A stretch of 64,000 nt of DNA from Chryseobacterium carnipullorum (GTDB lineage: Bacteria > Bacteroidota > Bacteroidia > Flavobacteriales > Weeksellaceae): contig NZ_FRCD01000010.1 of the NCBI RefSeq assembly GCF_900142785.1, forward strand, positions 62,001-126,000, given 5' to 3'. The translations under genes were made by a program, and so were the position numbers. Shown piece after piece: positions 53,140-61,394 of the stretch. Each line of letters starts with the position of its first letter. Positions within the stretch are counted from its first letter, which is position 1. The notes below the pieces were generated by a model that did no database searches, was not told where the DNA came from, and saw nothing but the letters and a program-made list of their open reading frames with translations.

Positions 53140-53970
53140 ATGAAAAAAATCTTTACTGTTTTAGGATTAATTTCCGCAACGGCATTTATGAATGCTCAGA
53201 TTGTGATCAATGAGGTATATGGAGGCGGAGGGAATTCTGGTGCTTCTTATAAAAATGACTTTGTTGAATTGAAAAATATTGGTACAACTTCAATTACTTT
53301 AACTGGAGCTTATTTACAATATGCTTCAGCTACCGGAACTTTTAATGGAGGAACTAGCAATCACGCTCTTCCTACTTTTACTTTGGCGCCGGGACAGACT
53401 TATTTAATTCAGGAAATTTCATCTGGAGCAAACGGGGCTACTTTACCAACACCAGATGCATCAGCAACAATAAACTTATCAGGAAGTGCAGGTAAAATTG
53501 CATTGACATCTGATGGTACTGCACCAACATCTTCTACATCTGCGAACGTTATAGATTATGTAGGATATGGAACTACAACTACCAGCTTTGAAGGTACAGG
53601 ACCAGCTCCTGCTCCATCAAATACAAATTCTATAGCAAGAGTAGCTGGTGATACTAACAACAATGCTACAGATTTTGTTGCAGGTGCTCCTACTCCTAAG
53701 AATTCAACTACAGGATCACTAGCTGTTTCAGACGTTAAAAATATAAAATCAGGAAACTTTGTAAAAAATACTTTCGTGAAAAGCGACGAAATCACTTTTG
53801 GTGCTGATGTGAAAGATGTGAAAGTGTACAACATGTTCGGACAGGTAGTGAAGTCTGCTTCTGTAAAACAAAACGGAACTGTGAACATTACTGAATTGGC
53901 AAAAGGAAATTACATCGTAACAGGAACTGTAAACAACGAGCCTGTATCTCAGAAGATTTTGAAAGACTAA
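53140..53970 (+). CDS. Secreted lamin-tail-domain protein with T9SS type A sorting domain
   Basis: A 276-aa protein. Signal peptide MKKIFTVLGLISATAFMNAQ; an LTD (lamin tail) domain at about residues 21-160 (IVINEVYGGGGNSGASYKN, FVELKNIGTTSITLTGAYLQ); and a type A sorting tail (VKVYNMFGQVVKSASV ... GNYIVTGTVNNEPVSQKIL). LTD domains occur in secreted nucleases and adhesins; here it is the only module, so adhesion is more likely. ATG 53140 is chosen because upstream codons precede the signal peptide and overlap the terminator. Confidence 0.9.
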   Translation: MKKIFTVLGLISATAFMNAQIVINEVYGGGGNSGASYKNDFVELKNIGTTSITLTGAYLQYASATGTFNGGTSNHALPTFTLAPGQTYLIQEISSGANGATLPTPDASATINLSGSAGKIALTSDGTAPTSSTSANVIDYVGYGTTTTSFEGTGPAPAPSNTNSIARVAGDTNNNATDFVAGAPTPKNSTTGSLAVSDVKNIKSGNFVKNTFVKSDEITFGADVKDVKVYNMFGQVVKSASVKQNGTVNITELAKGNYIVTGTVNNEPVSQKILKD

Positions 53971-54301
53971 TTTTTAGTTTCTTTTAATAATATATGCTCC
54001 GGCCATTTCGTAGAAATGGCCGGAGCTTTTTATGATATCGCCTGCTTAATCACTGATTTGGCTGAAATATCCGGCTCAATAATTTGAATTAAATGAAGTA
54101 TGTTTTATTTTTAGAGATATTCTTTGATTATTTATTTTTGTGGTATCCTTTTTGATATCTATTGAATAGAGATTGGTTATTTATTCAGCAATTGTTTTGA
54201 ATAAAAGCTGTGAAATCGATCTCTGATAAAATTTTAAAGTTAGTTTTCAATATAACATGTTAAAAGGAGCAGCTGTATTTTTTACAGTTGCTTCTTTTTA
54301 G
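53971..54301. other. Gap behind the T9SS pair
   Basis: The strong terminator at 53996-54030 is followed by AT-rich DNA with no recognisable feature up to the stop codon of the minus-strand gene at 54302. A short frame in it is not convincing. Confidence 0.5.
53996..54030. terminator. Strong terminator behind the second T9SS substrate gene
   Basis: A perfect 14-bp stem, GCTCCGGCCATTTC / GAAATGGCCGGAGC with loop GTA, followed by TTTTT. Confidence 0.92.
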
Positions 54302-57124
54302 TTAATACCATCCTCTTCTCGCAGCATTAATGACTGCACCTAGGTTCAGAACTAAAGTATATCTAATGCGTTTTGCATAATCCTTAAAAGAAGGTTCAAA
54401 ACCTAAGGATGACTGTATAGGAAAATAAATTTCAAGGAAATCAGGAATCAGTCTTACTTTGATACCGCTATCCCAGATAAACTCAGCAGGACGGTTTTTG
54501 TTTTTATATATCCCTGCATCAGCATAAACATGAAATATCTTCCAGACACTTGAGTCTACATTAAAAGAAGTAATCCACTGATTAACAGATCCCGGAATGA
54601 AAGATTTGAAACCTCCGTCAGCCAGGATAAACTGTTGGGATAAAAGACCGCTGTTGGCACTTTCACCCAAAAGATTATAGGAGAAAGAATAATTGGACAC
54701 TCTTGAAATTCCGTAATTAAACATATTATTTCGCGTGTCATTTCTTACAAAATAACCGGCGAACAGTCTAAGGCTTAATTTTTGTTTAGGAGCGAACTCC
54801 CATCTGTAAAATCCTTCAGCAGTTATTTTGTTGAAATCCTCCATGCCTTGTGTGCTTAAACTTAAGCTTTTTTCATGGATCATCTGACTGTCACTGTATC
54901 CGTATCCTGCAGTCCATAAGTTGTATTTGCCATAATCTCTGTTGGCAACCATTTTCGGACTCAAATCTCTCTCTAAATAATTATAGGAGAATCCAAGACT
55001 TCTGCTGACCGTACTCCGTGGATTTTTTCTGAAATTAATATTGGAAAATATAGAACCTTTCCTATAGGCCAGTCCATAGTCATAATGGAAATATGAGCCC
55101 GATACCCCAAAATTAATACTTCTGAAAATACTTTCTGCCGGAAGAAAAGAGTAGGAGATCGCTCCTGACCCTGTCAGTTTTCCTGTTCCGGTACTGTAAG
55201 TGGGGGTAAATGAATACAGAAATTTCTGGTCAAAGAAAGATTGATTCTTTAAATTCACGCCCAGTAGGAATTTATCGTAAGTATTGTTGAATCGTACCCT
55301 TGGACTGATGTATATTTCGTTGTATTCCGGGTTGGGAATGTCCTTTATCAGTTTAAATTTTATTTTTTTTGCATTCGAAAACAGACCTTTCGCGTATAAA
55401 AAATTATCCCGGTATTTAGATTCCGGAAAAATATAATCACTGTTGAGCGTGACTTTGTGAATATCTTCAGAAGCAGGAAGAACGAAATTGGTGATTTTTT
55501 CATGCTCTTCAGTTTCTACCCAGTAAGATTTTTTTTCACCTTCGCTTGTTTGGGTTTCAAGTCGGACAGGTATGAGAGTATCTGTATTCTTACCAATTCT
55601 GATCGTTAAAGAGTCTGCATCTCTTTTGATATTCTTCAGCCTGAAGTTAACTCTGTTTTTTCGTTTTAAAAAATCTGAAAGGTATCCTGAAGTCTTGTCT
55701 TTGTCAGCAAGCTCTTTCAAAAAGTCTTCCGGATCGATCTTTTGATCCGTATTTTTAGAGATATAATTTTTCACGATTTCGTTGAAACGATCATACCCCA
55801 TTTTTTCTGCCGTATAATTGAAAAGACTTCCGGTTTCAAAACTGCTGACAGCCATATCGTTGAAGTTGCTTAAAACCGTAAATTTTTCACCGATTTTCTG
55901 ATCCAGATTCTGGGACATGATGTATTGATAAGAAAGTCCATAACGGTCGATAAGTTTGACTTTGGAGGCATGGAATAACTTCAAAGGTTTGACTCCAAAA
56001 ATCTTAGTTTCGGGCAGAGTACCCAATAATTTGGTCTCTTTATAGAATTTTTGGATATACTGGATTTCCATGTACGATTTTAAACCGTTCTTAAACCAGT
56101 GATTGCTTTGTTTATCTGCTATGACGCTTTCGTCAAGAATTTTTTTAGTAATGATTCCGAAATAATCAAGATCCGTTTTTTCAGCGTCAGTGAATAACTG
56201 AAATCTGAACTTCCAGAAGGTAATATCATTGTTTCCGAAAAAATCTTCCAAAGACCTGAACTTCTCGGAAATAAAGAGGTTTTTTGGAATAAAACCTATC
56301 TTTTCTTTAATGAATTTTAAATGCAAAGGAAGATAGAATTCAAGATTCTGCTTTTCTTCCGGTTTCAGATTATATCCGAATTTGATCTCGATATCCTCGC
56401 CATCTACGTTGACTTTTATGGAAGGAAGCCCATTCTGTGCGATGACAAACTCAGGATCAGAATCAAGGTAACCCTTAAATGAATTCATTTGCGTTTGCGG
56501 GAGATTACCTTCGATAAAACTGTTGGGAGGAAGATCAAAATTGATCGTCCAGAAGGTGTTGAAACTCACGGATTCTTCAATGTCGTGATAGTTCCTTTTG
56601 GAAATATTGTCCGGATCAAAATGATCCGGAACAATAAAGAAATATTTTAATGCTGTCATGGTATCAGATGTACCGTATCCCGTAAATCTCTTGTCGGGTA
56701 GGCGCATGCTGTAATGAAGCTGTAATGTAATGCTTTCACCTGGCTTTAAGGCCTCTGCCAGAGGAAGAAAAAGATTCTCATCTGAAATTGAACTCACTGG
56801 TACCAACTGCTGAGCCGAATTTTGAACCTGTAAATCAAGAAGCTTACCAAGCTGGTCCGGTTTGGCAAAATGCAAATCAGTACTTCTGTCTTCCAGTTTT
56901 CTATACACCAGAGATGTCCCTTTTTTATTGTAAGAAGAAACCCAATTAAGAAGCTTTATAGACTGCAGATCTTTATCGGAATTATTGTAATACACAATTT
57001 CCTGATTCACCTCCAGTGTTTTTCTGTCGGCAGATAATTTAGCTTCAATATATATGCTGTCCTTCTGCCCGGAAATCTGTACAATTCCCCAAAACAAAAC
57101 AAGGCAAGTGGTGATCTTTTTCAA
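54302..57124 (-). CDS. Pseudo-M1 peptidase domain fused to an outer-membrane barrel
   Basis: A 940-aa protein. Signal peptide MKKITTCLVLFWGIVQISGQ; an N-terminal aminopeptidase-N-like domain (residues 21-240: SADRKTLEVNQEIVYYNNSDKDL, LQLHYSMRLPDKRFTGYG); a gluzincin-like region where NHWFKNGLKSYMEIQY (341-356) matches the helix after the zinc motif of M1 enzymes; and a C-terminal beta barrel (about 610-940). The HExxH zinc motif itself is absent, so it is probably not a peptidase. The barrel places it in the outer membrane with the M1-like part in the periplasm, perhaps binding protein. Family members of this layout are known in Bacteroidota, but their role is unclear. Confidence 0.78.
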   Translation of the reverse strand: MKKITTCLVLFWGIVQISGQKDSIYIEAKLSADRKTLEVNQEIVYYNNSDKDLQSIKLLNWVSSYNKKGTSLVYRKLEDRSTDLHFAKPDQLGKLLDLQVQNSAQQLVPVSSISDENLFLPLAEALKPGESITLQLHYSMRLPDKRFTGYGTSDTMTALKYFFIVPDHFDPDNISKRNYHDIEESVSFNTFWTINFDLPPNSFIEGNLPQTQMNSFKGYLDSDPEFVIAQNGLPSIKVNVDGEDIEIKFGYNLKPEEKQNLEFYLPLHLKFIKEKIGFIPKNLFISEKFRSLEDFFGNNDITFWKFRFQLFTDAEKTDLDYFGIITKKILDESVIADKQSNHWFKNGLKSYMEIQYIQKFYKETKLLGTLPETKIFGVKPLKLFHASKVKLIDRYGLSYQYIMSQNLDQKIGEKFTVLSNFNDMAVSSFETGSLFNYTAEKMGYDRFNEIVKNYISKNTDQKIDPEDFLKELADKDKTSGYLSDFLKRKNRVNFRLKNIKRDADSLTIRIGKNTDTLIPVRLETQTSEGEKKSYWVETEEHEKITNFVLPASEDIHKVTLNSDYIFPESKYRDNFLYAKGLFSNAKKIKFKLIKDIPNPEYNEIYISPRVRFNNTYDKFLLGVNLKNQSFFDQKFLYSFTPTYSTGTGKLTGSGAISYSFLPAESIFRSINFGVSGSYFHYDYGLAYRKGSIFSNINFRKNPRSTVSRSLGFSYNYLERDLSPKMVANRDYGKYNLWTAGYGYSDSQMIHEKSLSLSTQGMEDFNKITAEGFYRWEFAPKQKLSLRLFAGYFVRNDTRNNMFNYGISRVSNYSFSYNLLGESANSGLLSQQFILADGGFKSFIPGSVNQWITSFNVDSSVWKIFHVYADAGIYKNKNRPAEFIWDSGIKVRLIPDFLEIYFPIQSSLGFEPSFKDYAKRIRYTLVLNLGAVINAARRGWY

Positions 57125-57178
57125 TATCCTGTGATAAAGCCCAAATATAAACTTATTTTGAATATATTCAGCAGGATT

Positions 57179-58558
57179 TTAGCCCTGAACTGTGTTTTTT
57201 TGCAAAGAATTAACATATGCATTCCAGCCTTCATTTTTATAGGTAACGGAAGCCGTTTCCGGATCTTCAGATTTATAAATTCCTCTTCCTACAATAATGA
57301 AATCGGTGTGAAGCATTTTGAAAACGTGCTCAGGAGTATTATACTGCTGTCCTTTCCCATCTCCTGAATCTGCAAGATTAACACCCGGTGTGAATAGCAG
57401 AAGATCTTCAGGAATCTGGTTCTGAGATACCCCTCCGATTACATTAGGATGTGATAATGCTACTTTTAAAGCTTCTTCACGATAGCTGGATGTAGTCAGT
57501 GCTCCTTTTGAAGACATTCCAACAATAGCAACTACCCCAACATTTTTAAAGCAATCTAAAGATTCGAATCCTCCGATTACCTGTGACGTTACGAAATCTG
57601 CCCAATCGGTAATTTTAAATACACCGCTGGTAAACTGCAGTTCCTGGGTATTTCCAATATCAGCAAACTTTCTGTCTTCCATCAGGAGAAACTGGTGCTT
57701 TTCAGCCAATGCTTTTAAGGGAACAATTGTTTTTTCGTAGTCAAAATCTGAAATGATATCAATATGCGTTTTCAAGGCAATCACATGAGGACCTACTTTG
57801 TCAGCAAGAGCAAGCAGTTCCTGTGTGGTCGTAACATCTGCAGAGGCAATCAGGTTAGATTTTTTTGCCAGTGCAGTTTCCAGTAATTTTTTTGAAACTG
57901 AGTGCTGGGTTTGCTGAAGTTTTTGTTCGTAAGAACTTCTTGTCTTTTCTTCAAACTGAATATGATTTCCTTTCAGAAAATCCTGAATTCTTTTTACTTC
58001 TTCGTCAGACAGCTCTCCGGTTTCCTGAAGAATCGTACATACTTCTGAAATATTGAAAAGTGTGTGTACTCTGTATCCTTTGCTTTCAAGCAGTTGTTTT
58101 CCGCCCTGTTCTCTATCAAGAACCACAACGATATCCGCTACTTTCAGATCTTCCTGCTCAACCTCTGCAATAGTTTCTACCAGAGATTTTCCGGAAGTAA
58201 TCACATCTTCTACCAAAAGACAGTTCTGTCCTTTCTGATAAATTCCTTCGATCAGTTTTTTCGTTCCGTAGCTTTTTGCTTCTTTTCTTTTAATAATTAA
58301 TGGAATATAACTTTCCAAAGACATTGCAGTAGCCATCGGAAGCGCTGCATAAGGTACCCCACAAATTAAATCGAAATTATCCAAAGGAAGCATTTCCAGT
58401 AAATAATTAGCCAGATTTTTTAAAATTTTGGGATCTGAAGCCAAAGGTCTCAGGTCTACATAGAATGGACTTTCGATACCACTTTTTAAGGTAAACCTTC
58501 CAAATTTGATGATGCCCAGCTTGTAGCACTCTAAGAAAAATTCTTTTTTACTTTCCAT
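57179..58558 (-). CDS. pyrE-pyrF: Bifunctional UMP synthase (OPRT-OMPDC fusion)
   Basis: A 459-aa fusion in the order found in animals and plants. Residues 1-205 are orotate phosphoribosyltransferase (KFGRFTLKSGIESPFYVDLR, and the PRPP loop CLLVEDVITSGKSLVET). Residues 215-459 are orotidine-5-phosphate decarboxylase (SNLIASADVTTTQELLALADKVGP, KTHIDIISDFDYEKT, and LMEDRKFADIGNTQ with the catalytic Asp-Lys-Asp array). It makes UMP from orotate. The decarboxylase half looks eukaryote-type rather than the usual bacterial PyrF. Monocistronic. Confidence 0.95.
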   Translation of the reverse strand: MESKKEFFLECYKLGIIKFGRFTLKSGIESPFYVDLRPLASDPKILKNLANYLLEMLPLDNFDLICGVPYAALPMATAMSLESYIPLIIKRKEAKSYGTKKLIEGIYQKGQNCLLVEDVITSGKSLVETIAEVEQEDLKVADIVVVLDREQGGKQLLESKGYRVHTLFNISEVCTILQETGELSDEEVKRIQDFLKGNHIQFEEKTRSSYEQKLQQTQHSVSKKLLETALAKKSNLIASADVTTTQELLALADKVGPHVIALKTHIDIISDFDYEKTIVPLKALAEKHQFLLMEDRKFADIGNTQELQFTSGVFKITDWADFVTSQVIGGFESLDCFKNVGVVAIVGMSSKGALTTSSYREEALKVALSHPNVIGGVSQNQIPEDLLLFTPGVNLADSGDGKGQQYNTPEHVFKMLHTDFIIVGRGIYKSEDPETASVTYKNEGWNAYVNSLQKNTVQG

Positions 58559-58632
58559 TATTTTTTATTAGATACTGCAAATTTAAGGATTTGAAATAAG
58601 GCTTAAAAATTTATCAACCATTTGTCAACAAA

Positions 58633-58662
58633 AAACCATCCCGAAATGTTTCAGGATGGTTT
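58633..58662 (-). terminator. Terminator of the DUF1232 gene
   Basis: AAACCATCC and GGATGGTTT pair around a 12-nt loop; on the minus strand a T run follows. Confidence 0.8.
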
Positions 58663-58681
58663 AAAATATTTCTGTAAAGTA

Positions 58682-59023
58682 TTATTTTACAATTTCTGCA
58701 TCAATGATTTTGGTTCCACTCAGCCTTTGTTCTGCTTCCCAGAGTAAAAATTTATCTACCTCTTTAATTAGCTTAGGAATCGTCAGCGACAATACTGCCA
58801 GGTCATCCATCACCCCTAAAACAGGGACTGCAAATTCCGGAAGCAGGTCAATGGGAGAGATCACATAAAGAATTCCTAGAAGTGGAAGGATAATATCGAT
58901 GGATCTCATAGGATATTCTCCTCTTCTCCACAATTTAACCATTCTGAAGATATCAGGAATTTTTTTTACGAATCCTTTGTGGCTGATGGCCTCTTTTGCA
59001 AGATTTAATTTTGAATATTTCAT
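58682..59023 (-). CDS. YkvA/DUF1232 family protein
   Basis: A 113-aa protein. The DUF1232 core is IDIILPLLGILYVISPIDLLPEFAVPVLGVMDDLAVLSLTIPKL, one hydrophobic hairpin with conserved PxDLxPE and DDL motifs. It is a small membrane-associated protein of unknown function. An upstream ATG at 59044 is possible; MKYSKLNLAKE gives a more usual N-terminus. It lies near thioredoxin-like genes but with a terminator of its own. Confidence 0.88.
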   Translation of the reverse strand: MKYSKLNLAKEAISHKGFVKKIPDIFRMVKLWRRGEYPMRSIDIILPLLGILYVISPIDLLPEFAVPVLGVMDDLAVLSLTIPKLIKEVDKFLLWEAEQRLSGTKIIDAEIVK

Positions 59024-59107
59024 TTTGTGTTTAGTTTTGATCATTTTTCAACACAGTAAATTTCGCAAATTTTATACCAATAAACTATAAAATTTAGTTA
59101 AAAAAAA

Positions 59108-59647
59108 TTACTTGATGATATTGTCAATGAACTGATGCACAGTCTCTGTGTTCCAATCTCTGTAGGCATCCTCCTTAATGATGATTCTTCCATGCTGATC
59201 AATCAGAAAAGTGGTAGGGAATACTTTGGGAAGAATTTTTTCAGAAATAGGACTTTGTGCAAAATATACAGGAACTGTATAATTATTTTCCTTTAAAAAT
59301 TTTCTTACCGCATCTTCCTGATCATTCATGGCGATCAGAATAAAATCTACATTTCCTTTTCTTGAATCATATAATTTCTGAATGGTAGGCCATTCTTTTC
59401 TGCAAGGCGGGCACCATGTTCCCCAGAAATTAAGGAAAACAGGTTTATTCTTAAAAGCTTTAAGATTGGTATTGGGTGCATTGATTCCTTTTAGCTCAAT
59501 GTCATAATCTTCTTCACTTACATGGACCGCATTTTCAATGGTAGCAATTGGAAAGAACTGGTCTTTCAGGGATTCTTTTACTCCTGGTACAAAAGCGATC
59601 ACCCCGATAATGATGATCAGGACAAGATAAATGATATTCTTTTTCAT
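59108..59647 (-). CDS. TlpA-like thioredoxin, membrane anchored
   Basis: A 179-aa protein with an N-terminal anchor (KKNIIYLVLIIIIGVIAFVPG) and a periplasmic TlpA/ResA thioredoxin domain. The active site is WCPPC in FWGTWCPPCRKEWPTIQKL; KVFPTTFLIDQHGRI carries the cis-proline. It probably reduces disulfides in envelope proteins, for example during cytochrome maturation. It lies 45 nt behind the next thioredoxin-family gene on the same strand. Confidence 0.92.
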   Translation of the reverse strand: MKKNIIYLVLIIIIGVIAFVPGVKESLKDQFFPIATIENAVHVSEEDYDIELKGINAPNTNLKAFKNKPVFLNFWGTWCPPCRKEWPTIQKLYDSRKGNVDFILIAMNDQEDAVRKFLKENNYTVPVYFAQSPISEKILPKVFPTTFLIDQHGRIIIKEDAYRDWNTETVHQFIDNIIK

Positions 59648-59692
59648 GCGTTAATCTTTACTGTTATTTTGACCGAGGGAAATTAATGATCG

Positions 59693-60256
59693 TTATAATA
59701 ATTCTAAAATTTCCTCAACGGCGTCTTTTCCTCTGTTTTTAGCGTAATACAGTTGCAGATCGTTATAAAAATTATCTTTAGGATAAGCCTCCGGGTCTGC
59801 TTTATGTTTCATTAATAATTCATGGCCGTACTTCGGGCGAGGGCCCCAGGAATTTTTCACATGGAAATCTTTGTCCAGGATAATTACCTTAGGAATAGAC
59901 TCTGTACCGTTGGTCAGGTATTGGCTGATTAAGCTTTTATCACTGTCTCTGAGGAAAATTTTCACCTCATTGTGTCCTTCAAAAAATGTGACAAGTGCAG
60001 GAACTGTAGCACTTGCATCACCACACCATGCTTCTGAAATAATCAGGATCTTTCCGTCAAAATTTTTGGAAGCCAATTCTTTCAGCTGCTCTTCGTCCGG
60101 GACATACTTTTTCAGTGTTCTGTCCATTCTCTGAAGTCCAAGTTCGTAGTATTGTTTATATTCGATTTCCTGTTGGTTGGAAGGATTTTCTAATCTTTCT
60201 TTTCCGATGCGGAGGTATTCTTCAAAAGAAATTCCCTGATCCCAGTAATTTTTCAT
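59693..60256 (-). CDS. Thioredoxin-family protein with single active-site cysteine
   Basis: A 187-aa protein. A helical N-terminus (about 70 residues) precedes a thioredoxin fold with ISEAWCGDASATVPALV in place of WCxxC, so only one cysteine is present, and SIPKVIILDKDFHVKNSWGPRP carries the cis-proline loop. It has no signal peptide. This is the group of Bacteroidota thioredoxin-like proteins with the AWCGDA motif, of unknown function. It lies between aroC and the TlpA-like gene, all on the same strand. Confidence 0.85.
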   Translation of the reverse strand: MKNYWDQGISFEEYLRIGKERLENPSNQQEIEYKQYYELGLQRMDRTLKKYVPDEEQLKELASKNFDGKILIISEAWCGDASATVPALVTFFEGHNEVKIFLRDSDKSLISQYLTNGTESIPKVIILDKDFHVKNSWGPRPKYGHELLMKHKADPEAYPKDNFYNDLQLYYAKNRGKDAVEEILELL

Positions 60257-60273
60257 TACTAAAAATATTTATA

Positions 60274-61344
60274 TTAAAAATTATTGATGTTTCTTGTTTT
60301 GTTGATCAAAAAGAGGTCAGCCAGTACAAATGCAGCTAAGCTTTCCACAACGGGAACGGCTCTTGGCACTACACAAGGATCGTGACGTCCTTTTCCCTCA
60401 ACGATGACCGGGTTACCATATTTGTCCACACTGTCCTGAGGTCTTAGAATAGTCGCTACAGGTTTGAATGCTGCACGGAAATAAATATCCATTCCATTGG
60501 AAATACCTCCCTGAATGCCTCCTGAAAGATTTGACTTTGTTGTAAAATCTGTATTAAAGGCATCGTTGTGCTCCTTTCCTGTCATTTTAGCACCGCAGAA
60601 ACCGCTTCCGTATTCAAATCCTTTGCAGGCGTTGATATTCAGCATTGCTTTACCCAATTCAGCCTGAAGCTTGGAAAATATCGGTTCTCCGATTCCAACA
60701 GGAACGTTTTTAATGACGCAGGTAACGGTTCCGCCGATGGTATTGCCTTCCTTTTTGATCTCTTTGATTCTTTCGATCATTTTTTCAGCAGTTTTAGCGT
60801 CTGGACAACGTACATCGTTGCTTTCCGTTTTTGAAAAGTCAAGAGCCTGATAAGGTTTTTCACAGAAAATATCACCTACGGAAGAAACATAAGCATTGAT
60901 CTCGATACCGGACAAAAGCTGTTTTGCTAAAGCCCCTGCAACGACCCAGTTAATGGTTTCCCTTGCAGAAGATTTTCCGCCCCCGCGATAATCTCTTATT
61001 CCAAATTTCTGGTCATAAGTGAAATCTGCATGACTCGGACGATATGAATCAGCAATGTGATCATAATCCTTAGACTTCTGATTTTCATTTTCTATAATAA
61101 AACCGATTGGAGTACCTGTGGTTTTCCCCTCAAAGATTCCGGAAAGAAACTTTACCGTGTCGCTTTCTTTTCTTTGAGTGACAATCGCAGACTGGCCCGG
61201 TTTCCTTCGATCCAATTCATATTGAATTTTATCGAAATCTACCGTTAAACCTGCCGGAAAATTATTAATGATACCGCCATAAGCCACGCCGTGACTTTCT
61301 CCAAATGTTGTAAGACTGAGAAGATTACCTAATGTGTTGAACAT
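60274..61344 (-). CDS. aroC: Chorismate synthase
   Basis: A 356-aa FMN-dependent enzyme. Motifs: TFGESHG (residues 13-19), [48 protein letters not shown] and [20 protein letters not shown]. It converts EPSP to chorismate, the last step of the shikimate pathway. It ends 17 nt before the thioredoxin-family gene and is probably co-transcribed with it. Confidence 0.97.
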   Translation of the reverse strand: MFNTLGNLLSLTTFGESHGVAYGGIINNFPAGLTVDFDKIQYELDRRKPGQSAIVTQRKESDTVKFLSGIFEGKTTGTPIGFIIENENQKSKDYDHIADSYRPSHADFTYDQKFGIRDYRGGGKSSARETINWVVAGALAKQLLSGIEINAYVSSVGDIFCEKPYQALDFSKTESNDVRCPDAKTAEKMIERIKEIKKEGNTIGGTVTCVIKNVPVGIGEPIFSKLQAELGKAMLNINACKGFEYGSGFCGAKMTGKEHNDAFNTDFTTKSNLSGGIQGGISNGMDIYFRAAFKPVATILRPQDSVDKYGNPVIVEGKGRHDPCVVPRAVPVVESLAAFVLADLFLINKTRNINNF

Positions 61345-61394
61345 AATACAAAATTACCTATTTTTCTTCAGATAATAAAGTTTCTCCATTTGTT

